64,000 nt of DNA from Mansonella perstans (Eukaryota > Nematoda > Chromadorea > Rhabditida > Onchocercidae). Position 1 is the first letter of the stretch. Each line of letters begins with the position of its first letter. Positions 25,246 through 39,057 of the stretch are shown piece by piece. Below the pieces are notes generated by a model. The model searched no databases. It was not told the DNA's origin and saw nothing but the letters and a program-made list of their open reading frames with translations. A program made the position numbers and the translations under genes. Location: contig JBAMDO010000022.1 in assembly GCA_037074765.1 (NCBI GenBank), positions 248,001-312,000 of the forward strand, read 5' to 3'.

Positions 25246-28035
25246 TCAGAAATATCAAAGATTTGATTCAATAGGATAAAACTGTTTGATTCACAGCACA
25301 TAACTGAGCTCCCATATCAGCTCCGTTGATATTTGAAAATCTTATCAGAGGGTTCAATCAGAAATTTACCGTAAATCCTAAAAAATTTCAGCTGATCCCC
25401 AATATCCAGAAATGAAAAGATATGATAAAATCAGATTTTGAAATGATTTCATTTTGAATTTAATTATCGAAAAAATGTCACAAATTAAACAAATCAAAAA
25501 AAAAAAGCAAATGAAAAAGTGAAATAAATTCCCGGTTAATGTTTACCAATCAATATTGCCTATGTAATTATATATAATAGCATTATTGATTTTTTTAAAC
25601 GATAAAAATAAAATAAAAATTATTTAAAGTAAAAATTGGAGAAATTTAATCTTTAGCCAAATGTGCACAGTTGATATTTTTTGATATAAACATTCAACAG
25701 GCATTAATTTCATCGATCGTTGAAGCGAATAAAATGGAATAAATCATTGTAATTTGAGCAACTGTAAATAATTCCCGATGATCGATAGTGCTCGATAATG
25801 AGATCCGTTCGATAACTTGGCCATTCATCGTATTTTAATGTTTGCTTTCAAATGTCATTGAATATTTGTTTGTTCGCTTATTTATTTATTTATTCCAAAA
25901 GAACAATAATCTTTTAATAAGGCTTAAAAGACCAATTAGAGAACTAAAAAATTCATTGCACTAGGAATTTGTCAATTAAAAAATCAAAATTAATTAACTA
26001 AGAGAAGAAATCAAAAAATTTTTTGATTTTTAGCTTTAAATGCTAATGTTTATGAGACAATATAGCATATATGTTGATAAATAAATGAAGTAAAAATAAA
26101 ATTTGTATTGATATTCCATTTAAATGCAAACATATAAAAAATTTCATGATACCTAACTTCTAAACAAATTTGATTTTAAATTTTAAATTGTCATCAGTCT
26201 TTTTTGCCTCATTTCAAACTATCATTATCAATGCTCAAATCTTTTTAATTTCAATGTCAAAGCTTCTACGAAATTCAGACAAATTCATCGATGAGTGAAG
26301 TTTTTTATTTTACCAAAATTTTAAAATGTCAGTATTACAAAGTAATATTGTATACTTGTAGTAGAAACTACAGAAAAAAATTTGTTTTGTTCAAGAAACT
26401 TAAATTTGGTCTAAGTGGTGTACCGGACCGGTCATTAAGAAATAGTAAAAAATTCTGTTCTTCTGTCCTTCACTTATCGAACATTTACATTTTGTGAATG
26501 ACCTGAAAATATAAGTCCTTTTCGTCATAACATCAATCTCAAAGTGATTGCAAAATTTTTACAGAAATTAATTCATCAAATGGAATTTTTTCATTGGTCA
26601 ATTGTGTGTATGTTTTTTTTTCGTTATTCACAATTTGAAATTTTAGTGTCCTTCAAACAAAATAATTTTTGCACACTTTTTTCTCCTATTATTCCCAATT
26701 CAATTTTTTTTTCGAATTGACATCATTTTTGTTGTTCAATTAAATTTCATTGTCACACTGTCACAAAATAATTTTGTTTGATGCAAGAGAATTGAATTGT
26801 AAGTAAGTTATTATTTGAACATAACTCCTTTATTACATATATCACACTTACTTACATAACGTCATATCCTATTAATGATGACAGTTTTTTTTTAAATTTA
26901 TCACAATTTGGCATTCGAAATTTTTCAAATAATTTTTATCCTTTATGTGATATTTGAACAAAAAGTTTTTCTTTTTTCCGAATCAGGAAAATTGAAACAT
27001 TCTCAAAAAAAAAGAAAATTGGGTCAGCAATAAACAATATATTCTTCATAAAATATCAAATGATGAAAAGAAATGATAAAAAAATAATAAAAATAACAAT
27101 TTTACAATATCGCTTAAATTATTGCCGATTAAATTGTTTAAAGTTTCTGGAAATTATTCCGGAAGAAACAGAAAAAAAGCGAAAAATCATTTCTACAATA
27201 ATTCTTTAAATGGAATAATTATTTTTGTTAAATAAAGTAAATGAAAAGATTTGAAAAATCAGAAATAATTGATTGAGCAAACTTCGAAAAAGAATTTGAC
27301 TAATTAAAAATTTAATTATGAAATAAAACTGGAGAAAAAACCAACAAATAAAATTTTTCAAAAAAAAAAATCAAAAAGCAATTTTTAAGAATTCAAAATA
27401 GATATGGATAAAAAGAAAAAAGTAAATGTTTGATGATATTTAGAATACAAAATGCAAATTTGGATTGAATAATGAATGAGTGGGTGGATGATTTCTGGAT
27501 GAATGAAATTGTGAAAGAACGATGATTTTGCAAAATAGTGTAAAAATAAACTAACCAATTTGAAGTGGGTGGAAAGTCGATATTTTTGGTTGAAGCTATT
27601 TTAGTGTTTTCAGATGCCTCTTTAATACTATTTCGTGAAATATGATATCATTGATACTTTGAAAGGTAATTCCATTAATTGAATTTTATTTTGCACTTTT
27701 CATTCTTTTAAATATTAATTTAAAATGACAATTTTTCCAAAATAAAATAAAGCAAATTTGAAAACTTCATTCTATAGAATTTATCCAAATTAAACAATAG
27801 TTTAAATTTGTGATTTATTAAGATCATCATTGGGCGATAATTTTGATCAGATTAGGTTGCAATCAATAATGATTAATAAATGGGTTCAATTCATTAGATT
27901 TAATCGTTATATAAAAAGTGAAAAAAAAATATCAGCAAAAAATTAGTTAGTGGTTTTGTAAAAATTGAATAAAATTTCGCAGATATTTGCCTTCCGTAAA
28001 ATTTTCCTCCCTTGTAATTTTTGTAAATTCCGCAC

Positions 28036-28145
28036 CATCTCGCTTAAAACCTTTCCGCTTGCAGTCTTTCCGCTTATAGATTTTTCGCTTGTAGAGTTCT
28101 CACTTACAGCTCTCCGCTTATGGCCTTTCCACCTACAGTCTCTGT
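28036..28145. repeat. Minisatellite, about 16-bp TTTCCGCTTRCAGTC unit
   Basis: Six or seven degenerate copies of CTTTCCGCTT(G/A)CAG/TAG follow each other. A 66-codon plus-strand frame over it shows the periodicity as repeated FPL/FSL words and is most likely not a gene. Confidence 0.7.
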
Positions 28146-28728
28146 CTAATAAGAAGAATGATTAATTTTTTGCAGTAAACTGAACAATTTATTACATGAA
28201 GAGGAGAAAATTAGAGTCATATTAATCATATCAATAAGGCCTATGGCCCGTTTATAAAGGCCTACTGTTCTATTTTAATTTCAATTGTAGTCTTTTTAAT
28301 ATTTCAGTAATATTTTTGCATATCATTTTACGTTTTCCTTTCTCTGATATACATTAGATTAAAATTACAAACATTTGCATTGGTTATTTTTCAATGAGAC
28401 AGTTTGAAATTTCATTGAAATTTGTGTGTACAACAAATAAAAATGGTTCCAATTCAAAAATTACACAAAGAAATTTTTACTGAGAACGAACCCTCTCCGT
28501 TATTCTGCTTTTAACAAACATTTCGAGTATCATTGTTGTATTTATAAATAAAAGATCGGACAGATAATAGAGGTATCATAAAAGATTTCGGGAAAAAAGG
28601 TTATCCACTTTGCCGGTATTTCTCTCTCTCTCTTCCATGATAAAACTGTTGTGACAAAATGACAGTAAAATGGGATCATAAAAATTTGTATACCTCACTA
28701 ACATGCATCAGTATTTCTTCAATACTTT

Positions 28729-28912
28729 ATTATCACTACTATTTTACTACAACATTATTTAAATACTATTTAAGTACTATTTAACATTATTCAAGTACTA
28801 TTTAAATACTATCTACATTATTTTAATACTATCTAACATTATTTGAATGCTATTTAAATATTATCTAATATTATTTAAATACTAATTAAATACCATTTAT
28901 AATAATAATATT
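28729..28912. repeat. ATTTAAATACTATTTAAGTACT repeat
   Basis: Units of 15-20 bases built on TACTATTTAA(A/C)ATTATT recur about ten times. Confidence 0.75.
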
Positions 28913-31019
28913 GATACTAGTAATAATATTTGTTCATAATAATGACAAAAGCATTTGTGATTATTCACACCAAAGTATTACCAATGTCGGTATCATTAAA
29001 TAACTGCTAATCTGTATTAAACAGTAACAACCGCTGTAGTATATATCTTTTATTACTCGAATAAAAACAAATATTTGAATAGGCAAGTATGCAAACAATC
29101 AAAGTAAATGAATGAATAGCGGAAATCTTTTTCATTCATTTCCGACTTTCTGTCTAATACCGACGACAAGTTGGCACCATATTTACAGCGAGTAGAGGTT
29201 TCTCTTTTTTTCTTTGGAGGGGAAGATAGGAATAAATTAGATTTCTCAAATGATTAGAAACGCCGAAGTGCCGAAATACTGGGAAAATGTAACTGAAGTT
29301 ATGGTACGCCGAAACAACAGAAGAAAACATCCGGAAATGAAAGTGAAGTTCATCGGGAAAATATAACTGAAGTTATGGCAGATATGGCAGAATTAATAAC
29401 ACAAATTAATTAATAATTATTCTTAGTATTAGTAATTCAAATAAATTCAAGTACTATTTAGAATGAACAATGTGAAAAGTATTAGGTAAGTATTAGGAGT
29501 ATTAAATAAGTATTTTAAATAAATATTGTAAATATTTGTTTACTTCAAAGAATATTAGACCAAACAGAGACCGATGCAGTAAATGCATTCAAGTAAATGA
29601 TGTAACCTCCTTTAAAGTATTAGGGTTAACGATATCTGAGGACAGTCGTAAATGCATTCAATAAGATGAGGGATTTATTAAGACTTAAATTTTAAATTCA
29701 ATAGAAAATGTTGAACTTTAAATTTTATTTGATGAATTTAAAATTTTAAACAAATTTTTTTGGCCCATCCATGTAGAACTGATTAATTTTATCATATTAA
29801 TTAAATTGCAAGAATTTTTGATAAAGCATTTTAAAAAAAATATATTGAAAAAATTTAAAATAATTAAAAATTTAGAATTTGAAGCTGTTGCAAGAATCAA
29901 GAGATTTCAAAAAAATTTTCTAAATTTTTGAAAATTTAAATAAAAAATTTAATAAGTAAATTTTAGCAAGAATGCAAGAAAAATTCATTCTGATTTGTTC
30001 AAATTGTAAAATCTTAGCATTTCTGGATTTAAGTAATATTCCTACAGTTAATAACAATTTTAATCTGTTCTATTGCCATGTACAACTACGGACATTTATT
30101 GATTGAATGGATCATCAGTGTTAATAACGGGCCTAAAAAATTGGTTAATTAATAATAATTAATGATAATTTAAATTTCTGTCAAAAATCTGATGAAAAAC
30201 AAAAGGTGACACAGTACAGTTCGCGCATAAAACTGTATGTATGAGTAGAAATATGTTTAAAAAATTTTTTCCCAAATTTCAAAAGAAAAGAAAACAGTCA
30301 TTCTCAAATTAAAAAATATAAAGTAATTGATTAGATAATTAGGAAAAAGTTGAAAGTGTATGAATCATCTCAGGATGTTATCTAAAAATGTTGGTGATTT
30401 TGATTTACTAATTGGCTGCTAAAATTTTAAATGGACAGGTCACCAAATGAAGTTACAAAATGACATTTGATAAAACTTGAGGGAAGAAAGCGAAAGAGAG
30501 AGAGAGAGAGAGAAAGTATGACAATGAAAGAAATATAGCAATGGATATTTTTATAAAGAATAAATGAGGGAAAAACAAGAGAGAAAGGGATAGAGAGAAT
30601 AGAAGATGAAGAAAGAGAGTCAAGAAAAATGTTTTTCAAAATTACTAATTTGGCAATGATTGACCTTCAAATTATCTATCGGAATAGTAATTTGTAATTG
30701 AAAATTTTGCTCATTTGTAACGGCATAGAGTTACTTCTTGAATTAAAGAAGGAAAAAAAATTTTCTTCCTTTTGAATAAATAGAATTATTGTTAAGTGAA
30801 ATCAGCAAGCACCGAACAAATTTTTTTTAGTTTAATATTTTAAAAAGGCTTTTACTAAATGATTCCTCATTGAGAGCAGTTCCTTTAAAAACCTGATAAG
30901 GTCTATTTATAACTGATTCTAAATAATGGATAGATACTTACAAAAAAAAAAAAAAAAAAAAAAAAAAAACACGAATAACAAAAAGCTCACAACGAAAAAA
31001 ACACAAATAGCAAAAATTT

Positions 31020-31411
31020 CTTTAAATATTAAAATCTTTTTTTTCATAATTTTTTCCGTAAATTTTTTATGCCATTTAATGATTTCATAAATGCTAATTT
31101 TTATAAATCACAGTAAACTTATTATTTTTATTTTTTTTTCCTGGAAATCTATCTTATCAGTTTTTTATTGATTTAATAAAAATTTACTAAAATTATGAAA
31201 TTGGTGCTATGTAGGGACACTAGACATATAGGAATACTAAACCTCTTTAAATATTAAACTTTTTTTATTCATAATTTTTTAATGCCATTTAACAATTCCA
31301 TAAAAGTCAATTTTTATAAATCACAGTAAATTTATTAATTTATGATTTCTTCGGGATTTTTTCTTCGAAAATATTTTTTTTAATTGATTTAATAAAAATT
31401 TACTAAAGTTA
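31020..31411. repeat. Imperfect tandem duplication, about 225-bp period
   Basis: The segment starting TTTAAATATTAAA at 31020 and ending ACTAAAATTATGAAATT near 31202 is repeated from about 31245 to 31411. The shared landmarks are CATAATTTTTT, ATGCCATTTAA, TTTTTATAAATCACAGTAAA, and GATTTAATAAAAATTTACTAAA. Confidence 0.85.
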
Positions 31412-32098
31412 TGAAATTATGAAGAAATGGCAAAAATAAAATTGTTAAATAATGTAATTTTATTTTTGCTACTATTATTTTGTTATGAAATAACTTCATG
31501 AAATCAATAGTTGACAAAATCATTTTAAAAAAATTTATACAATTGAATTCTCAATTTCAAGAAATTGTTAGTATGAGCAGGTGGAACAGCATGATTGATT
31601 GTTTGTTAATAATAATTATGAACAGCTACCTATCCTTAGTAACCTTTCATGATTTCTTGTTAATGATAGTTATTAAAAGCTACTAACATTTGTCAGCGTT
31701 CCACAGATCATTAATTAATTGTTATCACTTGCTTATTAAGGGAAATCATGAGACACTGCTCACCATCATTTATCACTTTATCCATGGAGTTCATAGGTTA
31801 TCAGGCAATCATTTCACATTAACAAGCAAATATTCTTAACCAATAATATTTTTTACGGTTGTTTGAACAAACTTTCTACAGAACGTTTGAAAAGAGAAAA
31901 TGTAAAGTTTAAATTTGCCACCAAAAGATGCATTCAGTTTGAACGTAACAAATCAATTGAATTTTTTTTCATTCTTGAGATGTAAAAGAATCATCAAACG
32001 TTTACTTTACCGAATTTATTGATATGGAAAATGGGAAAGGAAGGAAATGAAGGAAAAAAGGTAGAAAGAAAAATAGACAGTAATGGAATTGAATAGAT

Positions 32099-32250
32099 CA
32101 GAGAAAAGGTAATAATGTTACGTTTTCTGAGAAAAGGTAATAAGTAAGTAATATACCAGGTTTTGAATAAATGTAAGTAGTATGCCAGGCTTGATGCTAT
32201 CTTTCCTAAGTATGCCAGGTTTTGAATATATATAAATAATATGCCAGGAT
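32099..32250. repeat. Degenerate tandem repeat with TATGCCAGGTTTTGAATA units
   Basis: AT(A/G)CCAGG followed by TTTTGAATA or CTTGATGC occurs four times at spacings of 30-50 bases. GAGAAAAGGTAATAA is also duplicated just upstream. Confidence 0.6.
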
Positions 32251-33136
32251 TATGCTTTCCATAAAGTAGTGTCTAATTTATCTTTTCAATGAAATCAACA
32301 AATTTTTCACGGTGAAAATTTGATAATAGTGACAGATTAAATGTTTTAGCTATACTATTTGTCCCACTGAAAACTGTTTTATCCAAATAAGCAACTTTTT
32401 ATGCTTTTGTACATCGATGCAGTTATTAAGAAAAGCTTTTCGGCAAACATTTTTTAATGCTTTTATGGTATAATCCGGCTCAAAATCCGGTTCACTATCA
32501 TCATGTCATTAATTGAACTTCAAACAAAGAAAAATACTCTAAATTTAATTTTGAAATTTTAGCAATAATAACAGCTTGATAAAGAAACGGTTAAAAATAA
32601 AGCAAGCATAGACATATGCGACGACGAGTAATTAAGTGTTTGATGCTATCTCTTTCAATAAATTAATTAGGCAACGAAATAAAACGAAATAAAAGTTGAC
32701 AGAAAACGAATTGTTTCATAGTAATGATGCAGTCAGTATTTTGTATTACAACATCTTTCTCCCTCTCTTTCTCTCTCTCACACTATCTTTGTTGTTCATT
32801 AAACTAATTATGTTGCAAAAAACGGCCCCAAATTCAAGAAATAAAACAGAACTTAACAAAACTAACCCAAAATACATGCACATATAGAGAGTGATAAAAA
32901 AGAGAATTGAAAAAAGAAATGAGTTTGTCATTTTTTGTGACATTTCGTAAAATTTAAAATTTTTTTTAATTCAATTTTTCTCTATTAATTTCAATAAAAT
33001 GTCATTGTAAATGTTTAAAAAAAGAAAAAAGACTGCTTAAATGGAACATAAAGAATGCAAAAGAGAAATGAAATTAAAATTGACCAACTAATTAAAATTA
33101 AGTTTCATGACGAATATTTTGCAAAAAAAATCATAT

Positions 33137-33470
33137 TTAAAATCACAGATGGAGCTAATCTAGTCTGTTCAAAATGATTTTAATTGAAATTTAATTTTGT
33201 CTGATAATACAGCAACTACATGTCTCGACTTCCCCAGATGTGAATTTTAAAATCACGGGTGAGCTGATTTAGTCTGTTCAAAATAATTTTAATTGAAATT
33301 TAATTGTCTGATGATAAAGCAAGTACACATCTCGACATTCTCCCATATGTGAATACTAGAGGTGGTAAATTCTTTTCGGACTACCAAATGTCTCGAATCT
33401 TTCCCAAAAAAACAAATTGAAATTTTATTTTCTCTAATAGCACTTCCTCCCGGATGTCAATTTTTGAGGT
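33137..33470. repeat. Tandem duplication, about 109-bp period, plus a third diverged copy
   Basis: Copies start at 33137 and 33246. They share AAAATCAC-G, GAGCT-AT-TAGTCTGTTCAAAAT, TTTTAATTGAAATTTAATT, and a TGTCTCGAC-TTC(T)CC end. A third, weaker copy runs to about 33470 (TGTCTCGAATCTTTCCC, AATTGAAATTTTATTTTCTC). Confidence 0.8.
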
Positions 33471-33696
33471 GATAGATTTTTATTTTTCCCCCGCGTGCCT
33501 TGATATTCGTGCACAGTTTGAGAAATAGCAAATTTTTGCAGGAAATAACTTCTGATGCTATGCAAATTGAAGAGAACGAATAATCATTTTATAACCCGCC
33601 TTAAAAAAAAACTTTTCTCATAAAGAAAAAGCAAAAAGCTAACTAGAGCCGTAAACTAATAATTTGCAGGCTGCATGCAACATGATGCATTTTTAC

Positions 33697-33720
33697 CGCA
33701 TTAATTTATAAATTAATGCG
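33697..33720. repeat. Perfect 24-base palindrome
   Basis: CGCATTAATTTA is followed at once by its reverse complement. It could form a cruciform or be a binding site for a dimeric factor, but no gene is near. Confidence 0.8.
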
Positions 33721-36700
33721 TATCATATCTTTTGAAATGGTGTCGCAACTTGAAGTTTGACCTTGCTTTATCTTTCTAAATTTATTAATTTATTTGACAT
33801 AAAAATCCAAAGTCTTGTTCAAAATAAAACTTAAATTCATTTAAAATATTAAATAAACCGTTACTTACTGATATGTAAGTTGTAATATAATAAAACACAG
33901 AAAGTAGCAATGTGAATTTAAATAACAATTCCATTTGAAAATTAAATTAGGAAAAAAAGACAAGTTCTGATAATCCATTGATAATACACTGTATGAGTAT
34001 CATTTGTCCTTAATGAAAATTAAAACGTAAAAATCAAAAGAAAATATTTGAAATTTTTTGTTGCACAGATATTTGAAACAAAAAAATGTCACCTAAATTA
34101 TTTCAACCGATTTCTGTCACATTTTTACAATTCATCAATTCACTGTTAAATAAAAATTTTATTATAAAACTACTTTCACTATTTTTATCAACAAATACAG
34201 TAATTCTTTTGAACATTATTTTTATCGTTACCAAAAAAAAATCCCGATTTATAATTATTGAGTAGAAATATCTCCCCCCTTTATCCCAAAAATCTTCTTT
34301 TTTGTAATACCAAGAAAAAAAGTGACGAAACAAAAATATGCCTCATTTAACAATTTTAAATTACAATTTAAATTTTTTTAAATGAAATTATTACACTTGG
34401 CTAATTTGTAAAATTGTGTTGGACTATAAGAAACAAATTGAAATCATTGACTTTTAAGAAATTAAAATTTGGAACGAAAGAAAATTTTTAACAATTCAAT
34501 CCATCAATTGGGCAGTTAGTCAGTCCTCCTTTGCCTTGTTATCCTCTCTTGCACAACTGCTGCTATCATTATTTTGCATTTAAATATGGCGCAAAATTAA
34601 CAATGGATTAGAGAATGATTGATTGACCTTTTTGGAAATTAATTCTTAGATGTGCACAACATTTTGCCAATAATATACTAGGCCATTAATCCCTTTCTAC
34701 AAGGAAAAAAGCAAACTTATTAGGAATTCAGTAAAATGTTTTGCAAATTTAAACTTCCATAGTTTGTTGATTGTATTAAATGCTGATAGGGATTTAAATT
34801 TAAATATTAGTAAGGTTTAATAAGTAAGCGCCTTCCATGAATATAATTTTAATCGTTACAAACTTACTTCTGTCATTACAAAATTACAGTGATAATAACT
34901 AAAGGGTCTAGAAGAAAGAAAAATTTGGTTAAACAAAATTAGTTAAATTGTCAAAAAAAAAAGGAAAAAATTAAGCAAATTAAACAAATTTATCCTCCCA
35001 TTTGAGCATTATAACCAATAAGATACAAGTGGCAATTATGACAAGGAATTAATGTTTGAAAAAATACCTTGGAATGAAGCTGTAAAATTTTGAAATGTTG
35101 GAAATTTGAAAAATTTCGAAATTACTACCAAAAAAAAATTGTCCTCGTTTAGTTTATTTTCACAATAAATTCAAATGAAAGCAAAAAAACAAATGATGTA
35201 AAAATAATAAAAAATGCACAAACAATTCCACTGAATTTAAAACTGGATCGAATATTCAAGTTCCAAGTTCTTCCTGATGAAAGCAAATTATTTATGGAAT
35301 GCAAACGACCGGAAGGGATGAAATTACATGTCACTTACGGAATGCAAATTAATCGAAAGAAGCAATTGCCGTATCAACTGCTTACCAATTGTCAATTTTA
35401 TTAGTTGTGCGTGCAAATCATTTTCTAATATATTTAGGAAGATTAGCAATAACTTCATAGTAAAAAAAAAAAGCCATTGAACGATAAACGATGTGAGAAA
35501 ATGAAAAATTTTAATGACATTGAAAATGGAACAAAAATTTGTTAAAAATTTTATGCTAAAAGTTTTTTTTTTCAATTTCCTTGTTTTATTTTTTTTTTTT
35601 TGATTTAAATTATTTGTTACAATCGAATAATTTAACTGTATGTTAGAAATCATTTTGAAATCAATAATTAATTATTTAACATCGATAATTCGGAAAATTT
35701 CAAAACTGAAAAACGTTTTCTTTTTTGTCACACTGGACATTGTCGTAACAATAATTTCGAATTCTAAAAGAAATTTTATGTTTAAAATGATTTGAAATAA
35801 CGAAAATAATTATTATTATTGATGCTAAACGATAATCAATGATCTGAACATTTTTAAGTTGTTCATTTCGATTTTTGTTGAGTTTATTTCAAGATAGAAA
35901 ATTGATAGACAGATGGACACATAGATCAACGGGTAAGATCAAATTGAATTCAATGTATTTTTCAACTAATTTTTTTTCTCATTTACGTTTCTGTACATTT
36001 TCGTTTTGCTTTTTGCATTTTTTATGTTTGTTTACATAAATAAGTCATTTTTTTAATTTAAAATAATAATTTAAGATTAAAATTTAAATTTTTAAATGAG
36101 GCACCAATTGCCTTCCACAATGTTAGGCTTAATTAAGGCACTGATTATTTAACGAAATAATTTGATCAAAAAATTTATTGGATTAGTAAGCTAATTTCGG
36201 ATGCCTGTAACTGTAATTTATTAGTAATGACTAAAAATCATTGCACAAAAGATTCCAGCTCAACTTTTAAAAGAAGATGTGGTTAAATGGACTTTTTTTG
36301 GATTTTAATTTTATTTTGAAGATTTTTGTAACTTTGAAATAATGGATTTTCAAATATTTTAAAATTTTCAAACTCAAAATTTCACTTCATAAATTTCAGA
36401 TTTTGCAAATAACCGTTACTTTTTCTAATTTTGTTGCTAAGTAAAAAAAATTGATGTATGCGAATAATATTTATTGCAAAGTAGCCTGTGATGAATGTTT
36501 ACAAATTGCATTTTAAATAAAACTTGAATTTAATTTTTGCAAAATTCCAAGTTCCTATTTAATTGCAATTAAACTCCCTGCTAAAAAAAAAAATTGAAAT
36601 GAACTGAAAAAATTACAGATAGCACTGGTAGTAGAATTTTAGTAGAATTTGGTAGTAGAATTTTGGTGCATTTGTTGTTTTGATAATTTGGCAGAACCAA

Positions 36701-36887
36701 CAAGCATTATCCCTCAATCCCAATAATAACTGGAAACATTGAAAAGACTGTGCTGTATAATTTACGCTATAAATTTAAAATTAACAATGCAAAATGGCAA
36801 AAATGGTTTTTTTCAGAAAAAAGAAATAATGCATTAGAAATTCCGAATAATGATAATGGTATTTATTTGAATAATACCTAGGAGAAT

Positions 36888-37205
36888 TTAAAAACTGAAA
36901 AGAAATGGAAATTGAGGACTGGAAAACTGGTTGGAATATATTGAGTGATGTGCTGAGATGAATGAGTGTTTTCTTGAATGGAGAGAAGCTGATGAATGCA
37001 GGGAAGAATTATCAAATTTATTGAATAGAAGAAAATTAAATAAAAAGGACTTAAGAACTGAAAAGAAGTGGAAATTGAAAACTGAAAAACTAGTTGGGAA
37101 TATAATGAGTTTGATGTGCTGAGATGAATGACTGCTTTCAATGGAGAGAAGCTAATGAATGCAAGAAAGAATTATCACATTTATTAAATAAAAGGAAATT
37201 AATTA
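36888..37205. repeat. Imperfect tandem duplication, 163-bp period
   Basis: The copy from 36888 recurs from 37051. Shared pieces are AACTGAAAAGAA-TGGAAATTGA, GATGTGCTGAGATGAATGA, TGGAGAGAAGCT-ATGAATGCA and GAAGAATTATCA. The minus-strand open frame over it reflects the duplication. Confidence 0.9.
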
Positions 37206-37235
37206 AAACAACAATATCGTTCCGGTAAAATAAAG

Positions 37236-37470
37236 GGAAAATTACAGCGTAGCCGGATTATTATGATATTATACGAACGAATCTCTGCAGAAAAAATTAC
37301 AGCGCAACTGGATTAATATGATACTAGATAGACGTTTTGCTGCAGTACAGTGTAGCGGGATCACTGTGATATCAGATAAACGTTTCGCTAGAGGAAAAAT
37401 TACAGCGTAGCCGGATTATTATGGCATCATACAAACGTCTCGCTGCAGAAAAATTGCAGCGTAGTCGGAT
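37236..37470. repeat. Minisatellite, 52-57-bp unit, about five copies, relatively GC-rich
   Basis: Copies begin near 37239, 37294, 37346, 37396 and 37451. Each carries ATTACAGCGTAGCCGGATTA or a variant, then ATGATAT-ATA-AACG and TCGCTGCAGAAAA. It directly follows the 163-bp duplication, so the two arrays may share a history of local slippage. Confidence 0.85.
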
Positions 37471-38191
37471 TTGTTTTCAGACGGATGGTTTTCTCATTCA
37501 CACTGATCACATGGATAAAAATTTTTATCAGGAATGAATCAATGGGAAAGCATTGAATTATAAAAATGGCTCCAATCATTGTGGAATGAAGATTGAGGGA
37601 GAACAAAATGCAGAGAAAGGGAGAGAGAGAGAGAAAAAGGATGAAAAGAAGATTTTGATTATTAGTAATTTGTTGAAATAAAAATCGATTTTATCAAAAA
37701 TTTTTGAACAAATACAGGTATGTTTTTATTTTTCATTTAACAAAGAGCCAAAAAAAAAATCCAAATTTTTTGCACAAACAAATTCCTTCAAATGAAATCA
37801 TTCAATCTCTCTTAGTAAACATGCAAACAGCTCGCTCCTAATAATACAGTGACAAGTTTTAAAACTTTTAAACTTATTTCGAAAATAAAATAGAAATTTA
37901 AAGTTTGAAAATCTGCATTTCAGAAATGAATTTTCATTGTTGTTAAAATATTCATGCTGGTTAGGGGGAAAATACCATAATGGGTACTGAACTGAAGCTT
38001 AATTATATTTATTAAACATTTTTGCAAATAGTTCTATGGCTAATTGACCTTCGCGTTTCCATATAATTAGCAGAATTAAAATCTTTTCCCTTAAAAATAT
38101 CTTTTTGAAAAGATCGATTTTTACCTAGTGTTATTTAAAATTCTGTTCATTTAAAACTTTAATTATTAATAAACAGTGTTCATTTAAATCG

Positions 38192-38385
38192 GGCTACTAA
38201 GTTGATCTTTCCTGAATGAATCAAAGAAACATATCATGAGCTATTTTCTCCATCATTTCAAATCATATTTAAACTAATAGTAAATTCAAAATTCATTCAG
38301 GCTACTAAGCTGATCTATCCTGAACGAACCGACGAAACATTTCATGAGCTTTTCATATCATTTCAAATCATAATCAATTAAATAG
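38192..38385. repeat. Tandem duplication, about 108-bp period
   Basis: GGCTACTAAG-TGATCT-TCCTGAA at 38192 recurs at 38300. Both copies continue with GAAACAT-TCATGAGCT and CATTTCAAATCATA. Confidence 0.85.
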
Positions 38386-38817
38386 TATAAGTAGTATTCA
38401 ATGTGGATATTTTAGTTTAGGAGAAATATGGGAAACATGTAGCAGACAGTGCGTGTAATGCTTTTTTTTCTTTGAAAGAAAAAATTATGAATTCCAAAAA
38501 AATACCAACAAATTACCATATTGTTTATTAATAGCTATAACTGTTATGAAAGAACGGACAAAAAAAAAACCATTGTGAATTGAAATTATTTTGACAAATT
38601 TGAATTGTTTGGATAAAAAAGAAAAAAATGGGCGATTTCATCGATTAATTTTTATTCAAATTGAATGAAAGGAAAAAAAGTCAAAAAAAAAAGAAAGGAG
38701 AAGCAAAACGACAATTGTAACTTTTTATTCGGCGATCATCGGCATATATGATTCATCATCATAAATACTGTAAATTTGCACAACAAAAATCTACGATTTT
38801 TCACCATTTTTTTTTAC

Positions 38818-39057
38818 TTTTCACTGTAATACTAACTTTTACTATTACTATTATTACTCCTATTACTATCACTGCTAACTACTGATAACTACTACTTCTA
38901 ACTGTACTACCACTATTAACTACTACTGCTACTCTATTACTACCATTATAACTACTAATACCACTACTACTGCTAACTACTGTTAACTACTACTACCACT
39001 ACTAACTACTACTAGTACTACTACTAACTACTAGTAACTACTACTCTATTACAAGTC
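38818..39057. repeat. ACT trinucleotide array (AACTACTACT)
   Basis: About 240 bases alternate ACTACTACT, AACTACTG and TATTACTAC words. It is noncoding. Confidence 0.85.

Noticed and set aside
31560..31790. Possible inverted repeat around TCATGATTTC and GAAATCATGA
   Set aside because: Only short arms match and the spacing is irregular, so I could not support a hairpin or an element.
35149..35334. Minus-strand 61-codon frame ending in a membrane-like segment
   Set aside because: It has no splice sites, no family match and no neighbour exon; T-rich DNA often reads as hydrophobic.
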